From Roseiarcus sp963749715 (GTDB lineage Bacteria > Pseudomonadota > Alphaproteobacteria > Rhizobiales > Beijerinckiaceae), in NCBI GenBank assembly GCA_963749715.1, contig CAVVNR010000008.1, positions 124,001 to 188,000 of the forward strand: DNA of 64,000 nt, given 5' to 3'. A program made the position numbers and the translations under genes. The notes beneath the pieces were generated by a model that was not told the origin of the DNA, did not search any database, and worked only from the letters and a program-made list of their open reading frames with translations. Positions 9,401 through 18,592 of the stretch are shown piece by piece; the stretch's first letter is position 1, and every line of letters begins with the position of its first letter.

Positions 9401-9585
9401 TAAATGATCCGCCCTTTCGCACAATGACCCGTGAGCAAACTTGCGAGAACTCGCGCTACGTGCGCTACCTCTGATCGGCGCTTGTTAATTGCAAGTCGTC
9501 AGGAAACCATTCGTAATGCAGGTAACGGGTCGGGAATTATCGGTTGGGTGACGATTGGCTGGGCATCGACGTCGCAATAAGTGGG

Positions 9586-11124
9586 TTACTTGATTGTGAG
9601 GCTATAAGTCACTAGCGCCTCTGACCCGCCGTATTGAGAAATCACATCAAGTTCAAATTCATCGGGGCCAGTGTATCCTCGTTCCGGGAGATACTCTACT
9701 GTCACACCTTGGAGCTTAGTTGAATTGCACTGTGGCATTTTTTCGAAATAGGTGAAACCAACGCCTTCGCGCATAGTAATGACGGCGTGACTTGGACGGC
9801 GAGATATGCGGACGAACGTCCTTCCGGACGAGGTGCAATCGGGGTGGGCGCTAGCAAAATGACCAATAATAAGCGTGTTATCCGCGACCCCAACCTTGCT
9901 AAATCTATGCGTGGTTGTCGCAGAAGCGGTCGCTGTTTCTGCGCTCGCGGGAGCGGTCGCTGGCTGATCGACAGCAGGAGCGGGAGGCGGGACTGACGGA
10001 ACGGCGGGCGCGGGGGCCGCGGTTGCAGAGGTACCCGTGTTTAATTGGGCTTTTTTGCCGAAGTTATAGTTCAAGTAGAGGGGCCGCCAGTTCGGCGGCG
10101 CAGGATAGGGCGCAGCCTCAGCGATCGCCGTCATGACCGCCGTGTCGAGGTTCGGCGACCCGCTCGAACTGATCAGCTTGCGGCCGACCAGATGGCCGCC
10201 CTCGTCGACGTGGAAATCGACCACGCCCCGCTTGTTGGCGCTGTCGACGTGGAGTTCGGCGGTTTCACGCAAGTGCTGCTTGATCATCCCGTAGACGATC
10301 GTGAGATAACGCGATTTGGTGTTCCCGCCCGCGACGGGCGAGTGCTCGGCCTCGCGGGCGAACTTGTATTGCGGCAGGTCCTCGATTTTCAGTAGCGGCG
10401 CGCTGACCGGCGTCTTGGAGGGAGGCGCGGCGCGGCCGGCGTGGCGGCCTCGGCGGTGTCGTTCTGCCGCTTCGGGTTGCTCCCCGGCAGTCCGCCTTCC
10501 GGCGACGGCGTCAAATCGTGCGCCGGGGGCGCGTTCTCCGCCTTTTGCGCCTCGGCCGGCGGGGGGGCCGGCCCCTGCGCCTTGGACGAGTGCATCGGCG
10601 CTTTCATGATCTGCGTGGCCTGGGCCTGCGCTTCGTCGGCTTCCTTGAGCGCAGCCTCGGACGGCGTCTCGCACTGTGTCGATTCGTTGAGGATCAGTTG
10701 TTTGTGGGCGGCGTCGATGGTGAAGCGTCCGATCTGCTGCAGCACCGGCAGGCCAAGCGACGGTGTTCCGTGATCGACCGTCACCGTGATGATGCCGATA
10801 GTCCGCTCGCTTTGCCCTGCGCCATTGGCGAGTGTCGGCAGTGTCTTTGGAAGCTCCGCCTGTTTCGCGGCGATCAATGCATTTGCAACGCCGGCTGGGA
10901 CACCGCTGATGGCTGGGCCGGTATCGATGATCATGTCGAGCGTGCGCGAAGCAGGCCCCTCGCCGAGCCTGACACGAGCGAGAACCGGCCGTCTCCGTTG
11001 GGTGCGAGCGTCACGATCTCTGGGTCGTGCGATGGCCGACAGGTCGCAGCCCGCCCTTCAACCGGGAGGGCGGGCTTGCCAGAGCCGCGAAAACGGCGGC
11101 GAGCAGGCAATGGCAGAGTTTCAC
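9586..11124 (-). CDS. Retropepsin-like protease / TonB C-terminal domain protein, frameshifted
   Basis: Read on the minus strand from a GTG near 11124 (hydrophobic MKLCHCLLAAVFAALA, a likely signal peptide), the sense changes frame near 11040-11000, near 10970 and near 10430. The order is: IVTLAPNGDGRF; an aspartic protease segment with IDTGPAISGVPAG (Asp-Thr-Gly catalytic motif); a Pro/Ala-rich linker; a TonB C-terminal domain (VVDFHVDEGGHLVGRKLI to APYPAPPNW); a second Pro/Ala linker; and a C-terminal domain ending VTYSLTIK. The C-terminal 362-codon frame is intact. The C-terminal domain is homologous to the neighbouring secreted protein at 11148-11501. Role unknown; domains suggest a periplasmic, envelope-anchored protein. 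Whether the indels are real needs raw reads. Confidence 0.65.
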
Positions 11125-11147
11125 TCTCAAGGTAAACTCGATCGGCC

Positions 11148-11501
11148 TCACCGCACGGTGATATGGACGATATACACAGAGCCGGACGCAAGGGAGAAAT
11201 TTGCCTCGTCTACCCCTTTAAAGCCGGGTTCGGAGACGTACCAATAGACGGTCGCCGGCTCTTTCGGATTGCCGCACTGGTTGATTGCAAGGCGCTTCAT
11301 TGTGACCTTGCCGTGCTGCACGAAAGCCGTTCCCCCATAAGGGCTGTGATCTTGGCAGCTGACAAAAGCGGCGATCATAACGGGGACGCCGGACTTGGTT
11401 TCGACGTCGCGGACGCGAGGAATGGCATATTGCGCGGCGCTCGCGTCTGCGTACGGAAAAAAGCTCATCAGCGTAAGAACGACCACAACTCCGCGCATCA
11501 T
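11148..11501 (-). CDS. Small secreted protein, homologous to the C-terminal domain of the retropepsin-TonB protein
   Basis: A 117-residue protein starting MMRG with a signal peptide (hydrophobic VVVVLTLMSFFPY, cleavage near ADASA). The mature domain has a conserved pattern also found at the C-terminus of the next gene: a G-x-FV strand, VTM, then QC followed by TV-x-Y, a PGF/RGY turn with G-x-DE, and a final strand of alternating hydrophobics. This end resembles the last strands of an Ig-like sandwich. It lies 23 bases upstream of, and in the same direction as, the retropepsin-TonB gene, so the two are probably one operon. Confidence 0.7.
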   Translation of the reverse strand: MMRGVVVVLTLMSFFPYADASAAQYAIPRVRDVETKSGVPVMIAAFVSCQDHSPYGGTAFVQHGKVTMKRLAINQCGNPKEPATVYWYVSEPGFKGVDEANFSLASGSVYIVHITVR

Positions 11502-12092
11502 GGATAATCGATCCTGATGAAAGAACGCGATTGGGCGGTATGACCGTACTCCACCAACGCTGGCGGCGCTAGCGCCTCTTTCGCTGCGGCGTCGTCTGAA
11601 GTCTCGCAACCCTGCGGGCCAAATGCCGGACTTGGCCTTGGCGTTGCGCACGTCGAAATTTCAAAAATGCGCGCAGTTTTCGAGCGGGGTCTAGAAAATT
11701 ATGGGCGAGGGGGAGGCCCTCGCCCGTTCCCCGAGTTACAGGCGGGCGTCGAGGCGATCGGGCAGCTTTAGCCGTCCAAGGGAGGCCGCTGAGCCGGCTC
11801 GGCGACGGTCGCCTATATCTTCGGCTTAAGCGCGCCAAGCGCGCCCTCAGCCGTCCGGTCGCGATTGGGCCTTTAGCGTTCTTCCCCGCGTCTAAAGGCG
11901 AACCCGGCAAAGGTCGGCGCGCCGAAGTTGCGGCGGCGTGACGACTCGGCGAAGACAAACGCTGCACCGGCGACAATGCGTCTGCGCGCGCCTTCGGCCG
12001 ACAATCGCCCGCTCTTGTTTCCCATATGCTTCCCAATTTCAATTTCTGGGAAGCAAGCCCTTGATCTGTCCAGACTAAGCCATTGAAATTGC
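11502..12092. other. Intergenic region without a supported gene
   Basis: About 590 bases. The open frames here are Arg/Pro-rich with no recognisable family, and no RNA gene other than the tRNA at its right edge is seen. Confidence 0.4.
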
Positions 12093-12169
12093 TGGCGCGC
12101 CCGAAGAGATTCGAACTCCTGACCCCCAGATTCGTAGTCTGGTGCTCTATCCAGCTGAGCTACGGGCGC
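12093..12169 (-). tRNA. tRNA-Arg (anticodon ACG)
   Basis: A complete cloverleaf on the minus strand: acceptor GCGCCCG pairs with CGGGCGC, the D-arm begins TAGCTCAGCTGG, the anticodon stem CCAGA/TCTGG carries loop CTACGAA, and the T-arm contains GTTCGAATC. A CCA end is encoded (12093-12095). The ACG anticodon is read as inosine after deamination and decodes CGU, CGC and CGA. Confidence 0.97.
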
Positions 12170-12314
12170 TTAGGTCGGCTCAGGGCGGCGGAAACGCGCC
12201 CCGGGAGCGATGGCGGGCTCTAGCGGCTTTTGCTCGGGCAGGCAAGAGCGAATCGCGACCGCGTTCGGCGCGCCCTTGCGCTCACAGGCGCCGGCCGGTA
12301 ATCACCGGCGGCCC

Positions 12315-13608
12315 ATGCCGTCAGCGCCGCCGATCGCCTTTGTCAACGCGCGTCTCGTCGATCCTGTTCAGGAGACCGAGGCCCGCGGCGGGCTCATCGT
12401 CATCGACGGCGTCATCGCCGGGGTCGGCGGCGCGGTCACCCGCGACCAGCTCCCGCCCGAGGCGCGGGTCATCGATTGCGGGGGCGACGTCGTCTCGCCC
12501 GGCCTCGTCGACATGCGCGCGTTCGTCGGCGAGCCCGGCGCCGAACATCGCGAGACCATCGCCAGCGCCAGCGCCGCCGCCGCCGCGGGGGGCGTGACCA
12601 CGCTCGTCACGCGCCCCGACACCAATCCGCCGGTCGACGATCCGGCGGTGGTCGACTTCATCCTGCGCCGCGCGCGCGACGACGCGAAGGTTCGCGTCCA
12701 TCCCGCCGCCGCCTTGACCAAGGGACTCAATGGCGAGGAGATCGCCGAAATCGGCCTCCTCGCCGAAGCGGGCGCGATCGCCTTCTGCGACGGCGCGCAT
12801 TCGGTCCCCGAGGCGCGCACCATGCGCCGCGCCATGACCTACGCGCGCGATTTCGACGCGCTTGTCGCGCCGGTCTGCGAGGACCGGTCGCTGAGCCGCG
12901 AGGGGGTGATGGCGGAGGGGCTGCGCGCGAGCTGGCTCGGCCTGCCGGGCGTGCCGCGCGAAGCCGAGACGATCGTGCTCGAGCGCGACTTGCGCCTGGT
13001 CGCGCTGACCGGCGCGCGATATCACGCGGCGCTCGTCTCGAACCGTCTCTCGCTCGAGGCGATGGCGCGAGCGCGTCACGCAGGCTTGCCGGCGACCTGC
13101 GGCGTCTCGATCAACCACCTTACGCTCAACGAGCTCGACGTTGGCGACTACCGCACGTTTCTCAAGCTCATGCCCCCGCTGCGGGCCGAGGACGAGCGTA
13201 TGGCCCTGGTCGAGGCCTTGGGCGCCGGCCTTATCGACATCATCTGCTCCGACCACGATCCGCAGGACGTCGAGACCAAGCGGCTGCCGTTCGCGGAGGC
13301 CGCGGCTGGCGCGATCGGCATCGAGACGATGCTGTCGGCGGGCCTGCGTCTGGTCGCCGGCGGCCATGTGCCATTGCCCCGCCTCATCCGGGCGATGACG
13401 GCGCGACCGGCCGAGATCCTCAGGCTGCCGGTCGGCACGCTTGAAGTCGGCGCGCCGGCCGACCTCATCCGCTTCGATCCTGACGAGCCCTATGTGCTCG
13501 ATCCCGCCTCGCTGCATTCGCGCTGCCGCAACACGCCGTTCGACGCCGACCGAACTCGAGGGCAGAGTCAAGATGACGCTGGTTGCCGGCCGGGTCGCGC
13601 ACGAATAG
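12315..13608 (+). CDS. pyrC: PyrC'-type dihydroorotase homologue (probably non-catalytic), frameshifted near its end
   Basis: About 430 residues of the amidohydrolase fold, closest to the PyrC' pseudo-dihydroorotases that support aspartate transcarbamoylase in many bacteria. The N-terminal metal motif His-x-His of active enzymes is absent: the equivalent segment reads PGLVDMRAFVGEPG. Other core parts (AAAGGVTTLV, SINHLTLNE, DHDPQDVETK) are present. At about 13549 the frame breaks; the expected C-terminus EGRVKMTLVAGRVAHE continues in another frame to the stop at 13606-13608. The ATG at 12315 gives the usual start. pyrB, normally just upstream in this order, is missing here; a tRNA lies there instead. 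plsY and dprA follow as usual. Confidence 0.8.
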
Positions 13609-13656
13609 TCTGGCCGGAAATAGCTTATCCTCAACCGACGTCGGCTGGAACCGCGC

Positions 13657-14256
13657 ATGGTCGGGTTGTCTTATGGCGGGGTCGTGGCGCTGGCGCTTGG
13701 CTATTGCCTGGGGTCGGTTCCCTTCGGGCTCGTGCTGACAAAGCTCGCCGGGGCGGGCGATCCGCGCTCGATCGGCTCGGGCAATATCGGCGCGACCAAC
13801 GTCCTGCGCACCGGACGCCGGGGGCTCGCAGCCGCCACGCTCATGCTCGACGCCCTTAAGGCGACGCTCGCGGTCGTTGCAGCCTGGTGGGCGTTCGGAC
13901 CGCCGACGGCGGTCGCGGCGGCGGCGGGCGCGGTCCTCGGCCACATGTACCCGGTGTGGCTCAAGTTCAAGGGCGGCAAGGGGGTGGCGACCTATCTCGG
14001 CGGGCTCATCGGGCTCGCCTGGCCGGCGGCGATCGTGTTCGCCGTCGTCTGGCTCGCGGTCGCGGCGCTCACGCGCTATTCGTCCGCGGCGGCGCTGGCG
14101 GCGACGCTCGCCTCGCCGATCGCGATGGCGGCGATCGGGGAGGGCGGCGCGGCGCTCGTGTTCGCGGCGCTATCGGCGCTGATCTGGTTCAAGCACGGCG
14201 CCAACGTTGTCCGGCTTCTCCGAGGCTCCGAGTCGAAAATCGGGCAGAAGATCTAA
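13657..14256 (+). CDS. plsY: Acyl-phosphate:glycerol-3-phosphate acyltransferase PlsY
   Basis: A 199-residue inner-membrane enzyme that transfers the acyl group from acyl-phosphate to glycerol-3-phosphate, the first acylation in phospholipid synthesis. The three family motifs are present: GSVPFGLVL with DPRSIGSGNIGATNVLRT, GHMYPVWLKFKGGKGVAT, and the LIWFKHGANVVRLLRG end. About five membrane helices are predicted. It lies between pyrC' and dprA, with dprA starting 5 bases after its stop. Confidence 0.96.
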   Translation: MVGLSYGGVVALALGYCLGSVPFGLVLTKLAGAGDPRSIGSGNIGATNVLRTGRRGLAAATLMLDALKATLAVVAAWWAFGPPTAVAAAAGAVLGHMYPVWLKFKGGKGVATYLGGLIGLAWPAAIVFAVVWLAVAALTRYSSAAALAATLASPIAMAAIGEGGAALVFAALSALIWFKHGANVVRLLRGSESKIGQKI

Positions 14257-14261
14257 AGCCG

Positions 14262-15491
14262 ATGGCGAACAAGCCCGAATCGCGCCTCACCGACCAGCAG
14301 CGCTTCGACTGGCTGCGCCTCGTGCGGTCGGAGAACGTCGGCCCGCGCACCTTCCGGGCGCTTATCACCAATTGCGGCGGAGCGCGGGCGGCGCTGAAGG
14401 CGCTGCCGGATCTCGCGCGGCGAGGCGGCGCGGCGCGCCCGATCCGCGTCGCCGCGGCCGAAGAGATCGAGCGGGAGCTCATCGCCGCGCGCAAGCTCGG
14501 CGTGCGTTTCGTCGCGCTCGGCGAGCCGGACTATCCGCCGGCGTTGCGGCAGATCGATTCCGCGCCGCCGATCCTGGCGCTCCGCGGACGGGCGGAGGCG
14601 TTGGGCAAGGCGGCGGTGGCGATCGTCGGCTCCCGCAACGCCTCCGCCGCGGGCCTTACTTTCGCCGAACGTCTCGCGCGCGGCCTGGGCCAGGCCGGCT
14701 ACGTCATCGTCTCGGGCCTGGCGCGCGGGATCGACCAGCGCGCCCATGTCGCGAGCCTGGAAACCGGCGCGGTCGGGGTGCTCGCCGGCGGCCACGGGAA
14801 GCCTTATCCCGGCGACGCCGTGCCGCTGATGGAGCGCATGGTCGAATCCGGCGCGGTGGTGTCAGAGATGCCGATCGAGTGGGAGCCGCGCGGGCGCGAC
14901 TTTCCGCGCCGCAACCGCATCGTCTCGGGGCTCGCCCTGGGGACCGTGGTGGTCGAGGCGGCGCGCGGCTCGGGCTCGCTCATCACCGCGAGATTCGCCC
15001 TCGAACAGAACCGCCAGGTCTTCGCCGTGCCTGGCTCGCCGCTCGACCCGCGCGCCGAGGGGACCAACGACCTCCTGAAGCAGGGCGCGTCGATCTGCAC
15101 CGGCGCCGACGACGTGCTGACCGCGCTCGAGCCGGTCCGCTCGAGCGACCTTGGCGCCATGCTCGAAACCAGCGGCGAGACCGGCGAACCCCTATGGGCC
15201 GAACACTCGTTGTTCGGGGTCGACCCGGAATCGACGCCGCGGGCGGGGGCGGGCGACGAATTCGACGACGCTGGCGGGGCGCCCTACCGGACCGGCGACG
15301 AAACCGAGGCGGCGCGCGAGCGCATCATTGCGCTGCTCGGCCCTTCGCCGATTACGCTCGACGAGCTCGGCCGAGCGGCGGAGGCCTCGGCGCGCGCGGT
15401 GCGCGTGGCTCTCCTCGAACTCGAGCTCGCCGGGCGGATCGAGTATTCCGGCGATCGGGTCGCCTTGCGCGCGACCGCGGATCAAAGGTGA
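14262..15491 (+). CDS. dprA: DNA-processing protein DprA/Smf
   Basis: A 409-residue protein that binds incoming single-stranded DNA and loads RecA during transformation. The Rossmann-like domain carries AVAIVGSRNASAAG, VSGLARGIDQRAHV, the RNRIVSGLALGTVVVEA segment and the GSGSLITARFALEQ motif. The last 60 residues form a winged-helix-like DprA C-terminal domain (SPITLDELGRAAEASARAV). The ATG at 14262, 5 bases after plsY, is preferred over the longer open frame upstream, which lies inside plsY. topA, often next in this order, is absent here. Confidence 0.95.
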   Translation: MANKPESRLTDQQRFDWLRLVRSENVGPRTFRALITNCGGARAALKALPDLARRGGAARPIRVAAAEEIERELIAARKLGVRFVALGEPDYPPALRQIDSAPPILALRGRAEALGKAAVAIVGSRNASAAGLTFAERLARGLGQAGYVIVSGLARGIDQRAHVASLETGAVGVLAGGHGKPYPGDAVPLMERMVESGAVVSEMPIEWEPRGRDFPRRNRIVSGLALGTVVVEAARGSGSLITARFALEQNRQVFAVPGSPLDPRAEGTNDLLKQGASICTGADDVLTALEPVRSSDLGAMLETSGETGEPLWAEHSLFGVDPESTPRAGAGDEFDDAGGAPYRTGDETEAARERIIALLGPSPITLDELGRAAEASARAVRVALLELELAGRIEYSGDRVALRATADQR

Positions 15492-15504
15492 AGCGAACGA
15501 CTCT

Positions 15505-15945
15505 TCAGTCGAACGAATTGCTGGTTTGCGGCTGACGATCGCCGGATGCGGTCGTGTAAGAGTCTTCGTCCTCGTTTTCGGCCTCTGTCTCGGCGAGGGC
15601 GTTGGTGCGAACAAAGAGTTCGCTTTCCGCTTTCGCCATCCCGAGGAAATAAGCAAGCAGATCGAGACGAGCGGCGATCGCCATTGCTTCGAGTTGGGCG
15701 GTCATGTCGGTGATGTAATTCGCGACGTCGAGAGCCTCCCGCGCCGCAACCCCGGAGGAGGGATCGTCGGCTCTCCGCAGCGGCCTCGTGGAAGAGCTCT
15801 GTCCCGCTCTCCCGTATTCGCCTCGTTTCCGTCGCGGGAAGCCAAGTTCTTCGGCCATAAGGTCAGACAGTCCATCCGGAAGAGCGGGGCTCACGTCCTC
15901 CGATTCGCCGCTTGCGCGGAAACGGCCCTCCTTCGACGTTGTCAT
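15505..15945 (-). CDS. Conserved hypothetical protein
   Basis: A 146-residue acidic protein of unknown function. Its middle part (LDVANYITDMTAQLEAMA, then ARLDLLAYFLGMAKAE) is a predicted amphipathic helical hairpin, while both ends are polar and probably disordered. The ATG at 15945 is chosen because a promoter-like TTGGGA, 16 bases, TATACA lies just upstream. An ATG at 16071, 7 bases after the ruvX stop, is also in frame and would add 42 residues. It converges on dprA. Similar small helical proteins accompany genes in Hyphomicrobiales, but I cannot name a role. Confidence 0.6.
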   Translation of the reverse strand: MTTSKEGRFRASGESEDVSPALPDGLSDLMAEELGFPRRKRGEYGRAGQSSSTRPLRRADDPSSGVAAREALDVANYITDMTAQLEAMAIAARLDLLAYFLGMAKAESELFVRTNALAETEAENEDEDSYTTASGDRQPQTSNSFD

Positions 15946-16077
15946 CGCGACGATTTCGGGCTTGCCCCTTTTTGAGAGTGTATAAGACGCTGATTTCCGC
16001 TCCCAAGACAAGTCATTCCCGACGAAGATGTCGTGAATCGACATCCACATTAATGTTGAGAAGCGGCCCATGAACAG

Positions 16078-16560
16078 TCACTGGCGAGGGCGCGCCAGAC
16101 CCGCCAGGCGGTCCAGAGCGCCTTGCAAGATATAGGCGGCCGCCATCTTGTCGACGACTTGGGCCCGTCGGGCGCGCGAAACATCATGAGAGATGAGCGC
16201 CCGGGTAACGACGGCGGTCGAGTACCGCTCATCCCAGAATACGATTGGTAAACTCGTGCGCTTCGACAGATTGCGCGCGAAAGCCCGCGTCGATTGAACC
16301 CGAGGAGTGTCGCGCCCCGAAAGGTCGAGCGGCAGCCCGAGGACGATACCGGCGATATCGAACTCGGTGAAAATCGCGATCAAGGCGTCGGAGTCGCGTG
16401 CGAAGGCGCCGCGCGGCAGGGTCTTCAACGGAGAAGAGAGGCGGCGCTCGATATCGGAGATCGCAAGGCCGATTGTCTTGGATCCAAGATCAATGCCGAT
16501 CAGGCGCGCCTTGGCGGGTAGGCTGAGGGCGAGGTCTTCGATGGCGATCGGGCCGCTCAT
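16078..16560 (-). CDS. ruvX: Holliday junction resolvase-like protein RuvX (YqgF)
   Basis: A 160-residue RNase H-fold nuclease of the YqgF family, needed for 5' end maturation of pre-16S rRNA and linked to resolvase activity. Catalytic acidic residues are seen in LIGIDLGSKTIGLAISD, in the FWDERYST segment and in VDKMAAAYIL. GIVLGLPLDLSG is also typical. It is transcribed away from gatC, with a 170-base divergent promoter region between them. Confidence 0.95.
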   Translation of the reverse strand: MSGPIAIEDLALSLPAKARLIGIDLGSKTIGLAISDIERRLSSPLKTLPRGAFARDSDALIAIFTEFDIAGIVLGLPLDLSGRDTPRVQSTRAFARNLSKRTSLPIVFWDERYSTAVVTRALISHDVSRARRAQVVDKMAAAYILQGALDRLAGLARPRQ

Positions 16561-16730
16561 GGCTGAGTGCGGCTATCACGGCGCCGCGCGCAAGTCGACC
16601 GACGCGCGGCCGCGGGCGGCGGGCGAATCTGTTGAAACGGGCAAGCCGGCCCGGCGCCGCCGTTTGCCAGCAAAATTCCGGCGATGTATAGGGGCGCGCC
16701 CGCGTTCTCGGGCATTTTCGGGAGCTTTGG

Positions 16731-17018
16731 ATGTCCGTCGATCTCGCCACCGTCCGCCGCATCGCGCACCTCGCGCGCATCGATGTGACGGAAGCGGAGA
16801 CACCGCATTTGCAAAGCGAGATCAACGCCATTCTGAAGTTCGTCGAGGCGCTCGATGAACTTGACGTCGACGGCGTCGAGCCGATGACCTCGGTCATTCC
16901 GATGCGCCTGCCGATGCGCAAGGACGTCGTCGCGGACGGCGGCATCGCTCCGCAGGTGCTCGCCAATGCGCCCATGACCGAGGACGGCTTCTTTGTCGTC
17001 CCCAAAGTGATCGAGTGA
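16731..17018 (+). CDS. gatC: Asp-tRNA(Asn)/Glu-tRNA(Gln) amidotransferase subunit C
   Basis: A 95-residue GatC, the small subunit that wraps around GatA and stabilises the GatCAB complex. Typical are VDLATVRRIAHLARI at the N-terminus, LNFVEALDELDVDGVEPM-like middle and the VVPKVIE end. First gene of the gatC-gatA-gatB operon, 37 bases before gatA. Confidence 0.96.
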   Translation: MSVDLATVRRIAHLARIDVTEAETPHLQSEINAILKFVEALDELDVDGVEPMTSVIPMRLPMRKDVVADGGIAPQVLANAPMTEDGFFVVPKVIE

Positions 17019-17055
17019 CCCGCCGCGCCGGGGCGCTCGCCTTCAAGGACTCGAT

Positions 17056-18576
17056 TTGACCGACCTGACCTCACTGACGCTCGCCGAGGCGCGCGATCGT
17101 CTCAAATCCCGGGCGATTTCCAGCCTCGAAATCACCAAGGCCCATCTTGGCGCGATCGAGCGCGCGAAGGGGCTCAATGCGTTTGTCGCGATCACGGCGG
17201 ACAAGGCGCTGCACATGGCGGAGATGAGCGACGGCCGCCTCGCCAAAGGGGAAGGGGGTCCGCTCGAAGGGCTGCCGATCGGCGTCAAGGACCTTTACGC
17301 CACCAAGGATGTGCACACGCAAGCGTGCAGCCATATCCTCGACGGTTTCAAGCCGCCTTACAAATCGACCGTCACCGCCAATCTGTGGCGCGACGGCGCG
17401 GTGATGCTCGGCAAGCTCAACATGGACGAGTTCGCGATGGGCTCGTCGAACGAGACGTCCTATTACGGCCCCGTCGCCTCGCCCTGGCTGCCGCCGAACT
17501 GGAGCCGCGAGCGGGCGCGAGCGGCGCTTCCTTCCGGCAAACGCGGCCTGCTGACGCCGGGCGGCTCGTCGGGCGGCTCTGCGTCCGCCGTCGCCGCGCG
17601 TCTCTGTCTCGCCGCAACGGCGAGCGACACCGGAGGGTCGATCCGCCAGCCCGCGGCCTTCACCGGCATCGTTGGCGTCAAGCCGACCTACGGCCGTTGC
17701 TCGCGGTACGGAATGGTCGCCTTTGCTTCCTCGCTCGATCAGGCCGGACCGCTCGCGCGCACCGTGCGCGACGCCGCGATCATGCTGCGATCGATGGCCG
17801 GGCCCGATGCGAAGGATTCGACCTGCTCGCCGGTCCCTGTTCCGGATTACGAGGCCGCGGTCGGGCGCTCGGTCAAGGGCCTGACAATTGGTGTGCCGAG
17901 GGAATATCGCCTCGAGGGGATGAACAGCGAGATCGAGGCGCTGTGGGCGCGCGGCGCGGAATGGCTTGGCGCCGCCGGCGCGAGCGTCGTCGACGTCAGC
18001 TTGCCCCACACGCCTTACGCGCTGCCTGCTTATTATATAGTCGCGCCGGCGGAAGCCTCGAGCAACCTCGCCCGTTACGACGGGGTGCGATACGGCCTGC
18101 GCGAACCCGCCGCCGACATCATCGAGCTTTACGAGAAGACCCGCGCGAGGGGCTTCGGCGCGGAAGTGCGCCGGCGTCTCATGATCGGAACCTATGTCCT
18201 GTCCGCCGGCTATTACGACGCCTACTACGTGCGCGCGCAGAAAATCCGCACTCTCATCAAGCGCGATTTCGAGCGCGCGTTCGCTGACGGCGTCGACGCG
18301 ATTCTGACCCCCGCGACGCCGTCGGCGGCGTTCGGGATTGGCGAGAAGGGATCGGCGAACCCGGTCGAAATGTACCTCAACGATGTCTTCACCGTGACAG
18401 TCAACATGGCGGGTCTGCCCGGGCTCGTCGCGCCTGCCGGCTTGTCGAGCGAGGGCCTGCCGCTCGGGCTGCAGCTCATCGGCCGTCCATTCGACGAGGA
18501 GACGCTGTTTGCGCTCGGCGAGACGATTGAGCAGTCCGCGGGCCGAATGAGGCTTCCTCAGCCATGGTGGGAATAA
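17056..18576 (+). CDS. gatA: Asp-tRNA(Asn)/Glu-tRNA(Gln) amidotransferase subunit A
   Basis: A 506-residue amidase-signature enzyme that releases ammonia from glutamine for transamidation of mischarged Glu-tRNA(Gln) or Asp-tRNA(Asn). The catalytic triad can be placed at Lys78 (PIGVKDLYATK), cis-Ser171 (GGSSGGSASAV) and nucleophile Ser195 (DTGGSIRQPA). It is about 15-17 residues longer than usual just before the Ser-rich motif (residues about 141-163, Arg/Pro-rich). Translation starts at TTG 17056, supported by AAGGA upstream. Second gene of the operon, 16 bases before gatB. Confidence 0.96.
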   Translation: MTDLTSLTLAEARDRLKSRAISSLEITKAHLGAIERAKGLNAFVAITADKALHMAEMSDGRLAKGEGGPLEGLPIGVKDLYATKDVHTQACSHILDGFKPPYKSTVTANLWRDGAVMLGKLNMDEFAMGSSNETSYYGPVASPWLPPNWSRERARAALPSGKRGLLTPGGSSGGSASAVAARLCLAATASDTGGSIRQPAAFTGIVGVKPTYGRCSRYGMVAFASSLDQAGPLARTVRDAAIMLRSMAGPDAKDSTCSPVPVPDYEAAVGRSVKGLTIGVPREYRLEGMNSEIEALWARGAEWLGAAGASVVDVSLPHTPYALPAYYIVAPAEASSNLARYDGVRYGLREPAADIIELYEKTRARGFGAEVRRRLMIGTYVLSAGYYDAYYVRAQKIRTLIKRDFERAFADGVDAILTPATPSAAFGIGEKGSANPVEMYLNDVFTVTVNMAGLPGLVAPAGLSSEGLPLGLQLIGRPFDEETLFALGETIEQSAGRMRLPQPWWE

Positions 18577-18592
18577 GGCGGGAAACATCGGC

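Noticed and set aside
11048..11076. Strong 10-bp hairpin (AGCCCGCCCT arm) as a terminator
   Set aside because: It lies inside the probable 5' coding region of the retropepsin-TonB gene and has no T-run on either strand; kept only as a reason to suspect sequence errors there.
13887..14261. Upstream extension of dprA
   Set aside because: The frame is open but lies within plsY in another frame; the ATG at 14262 matches the normal DprA start.
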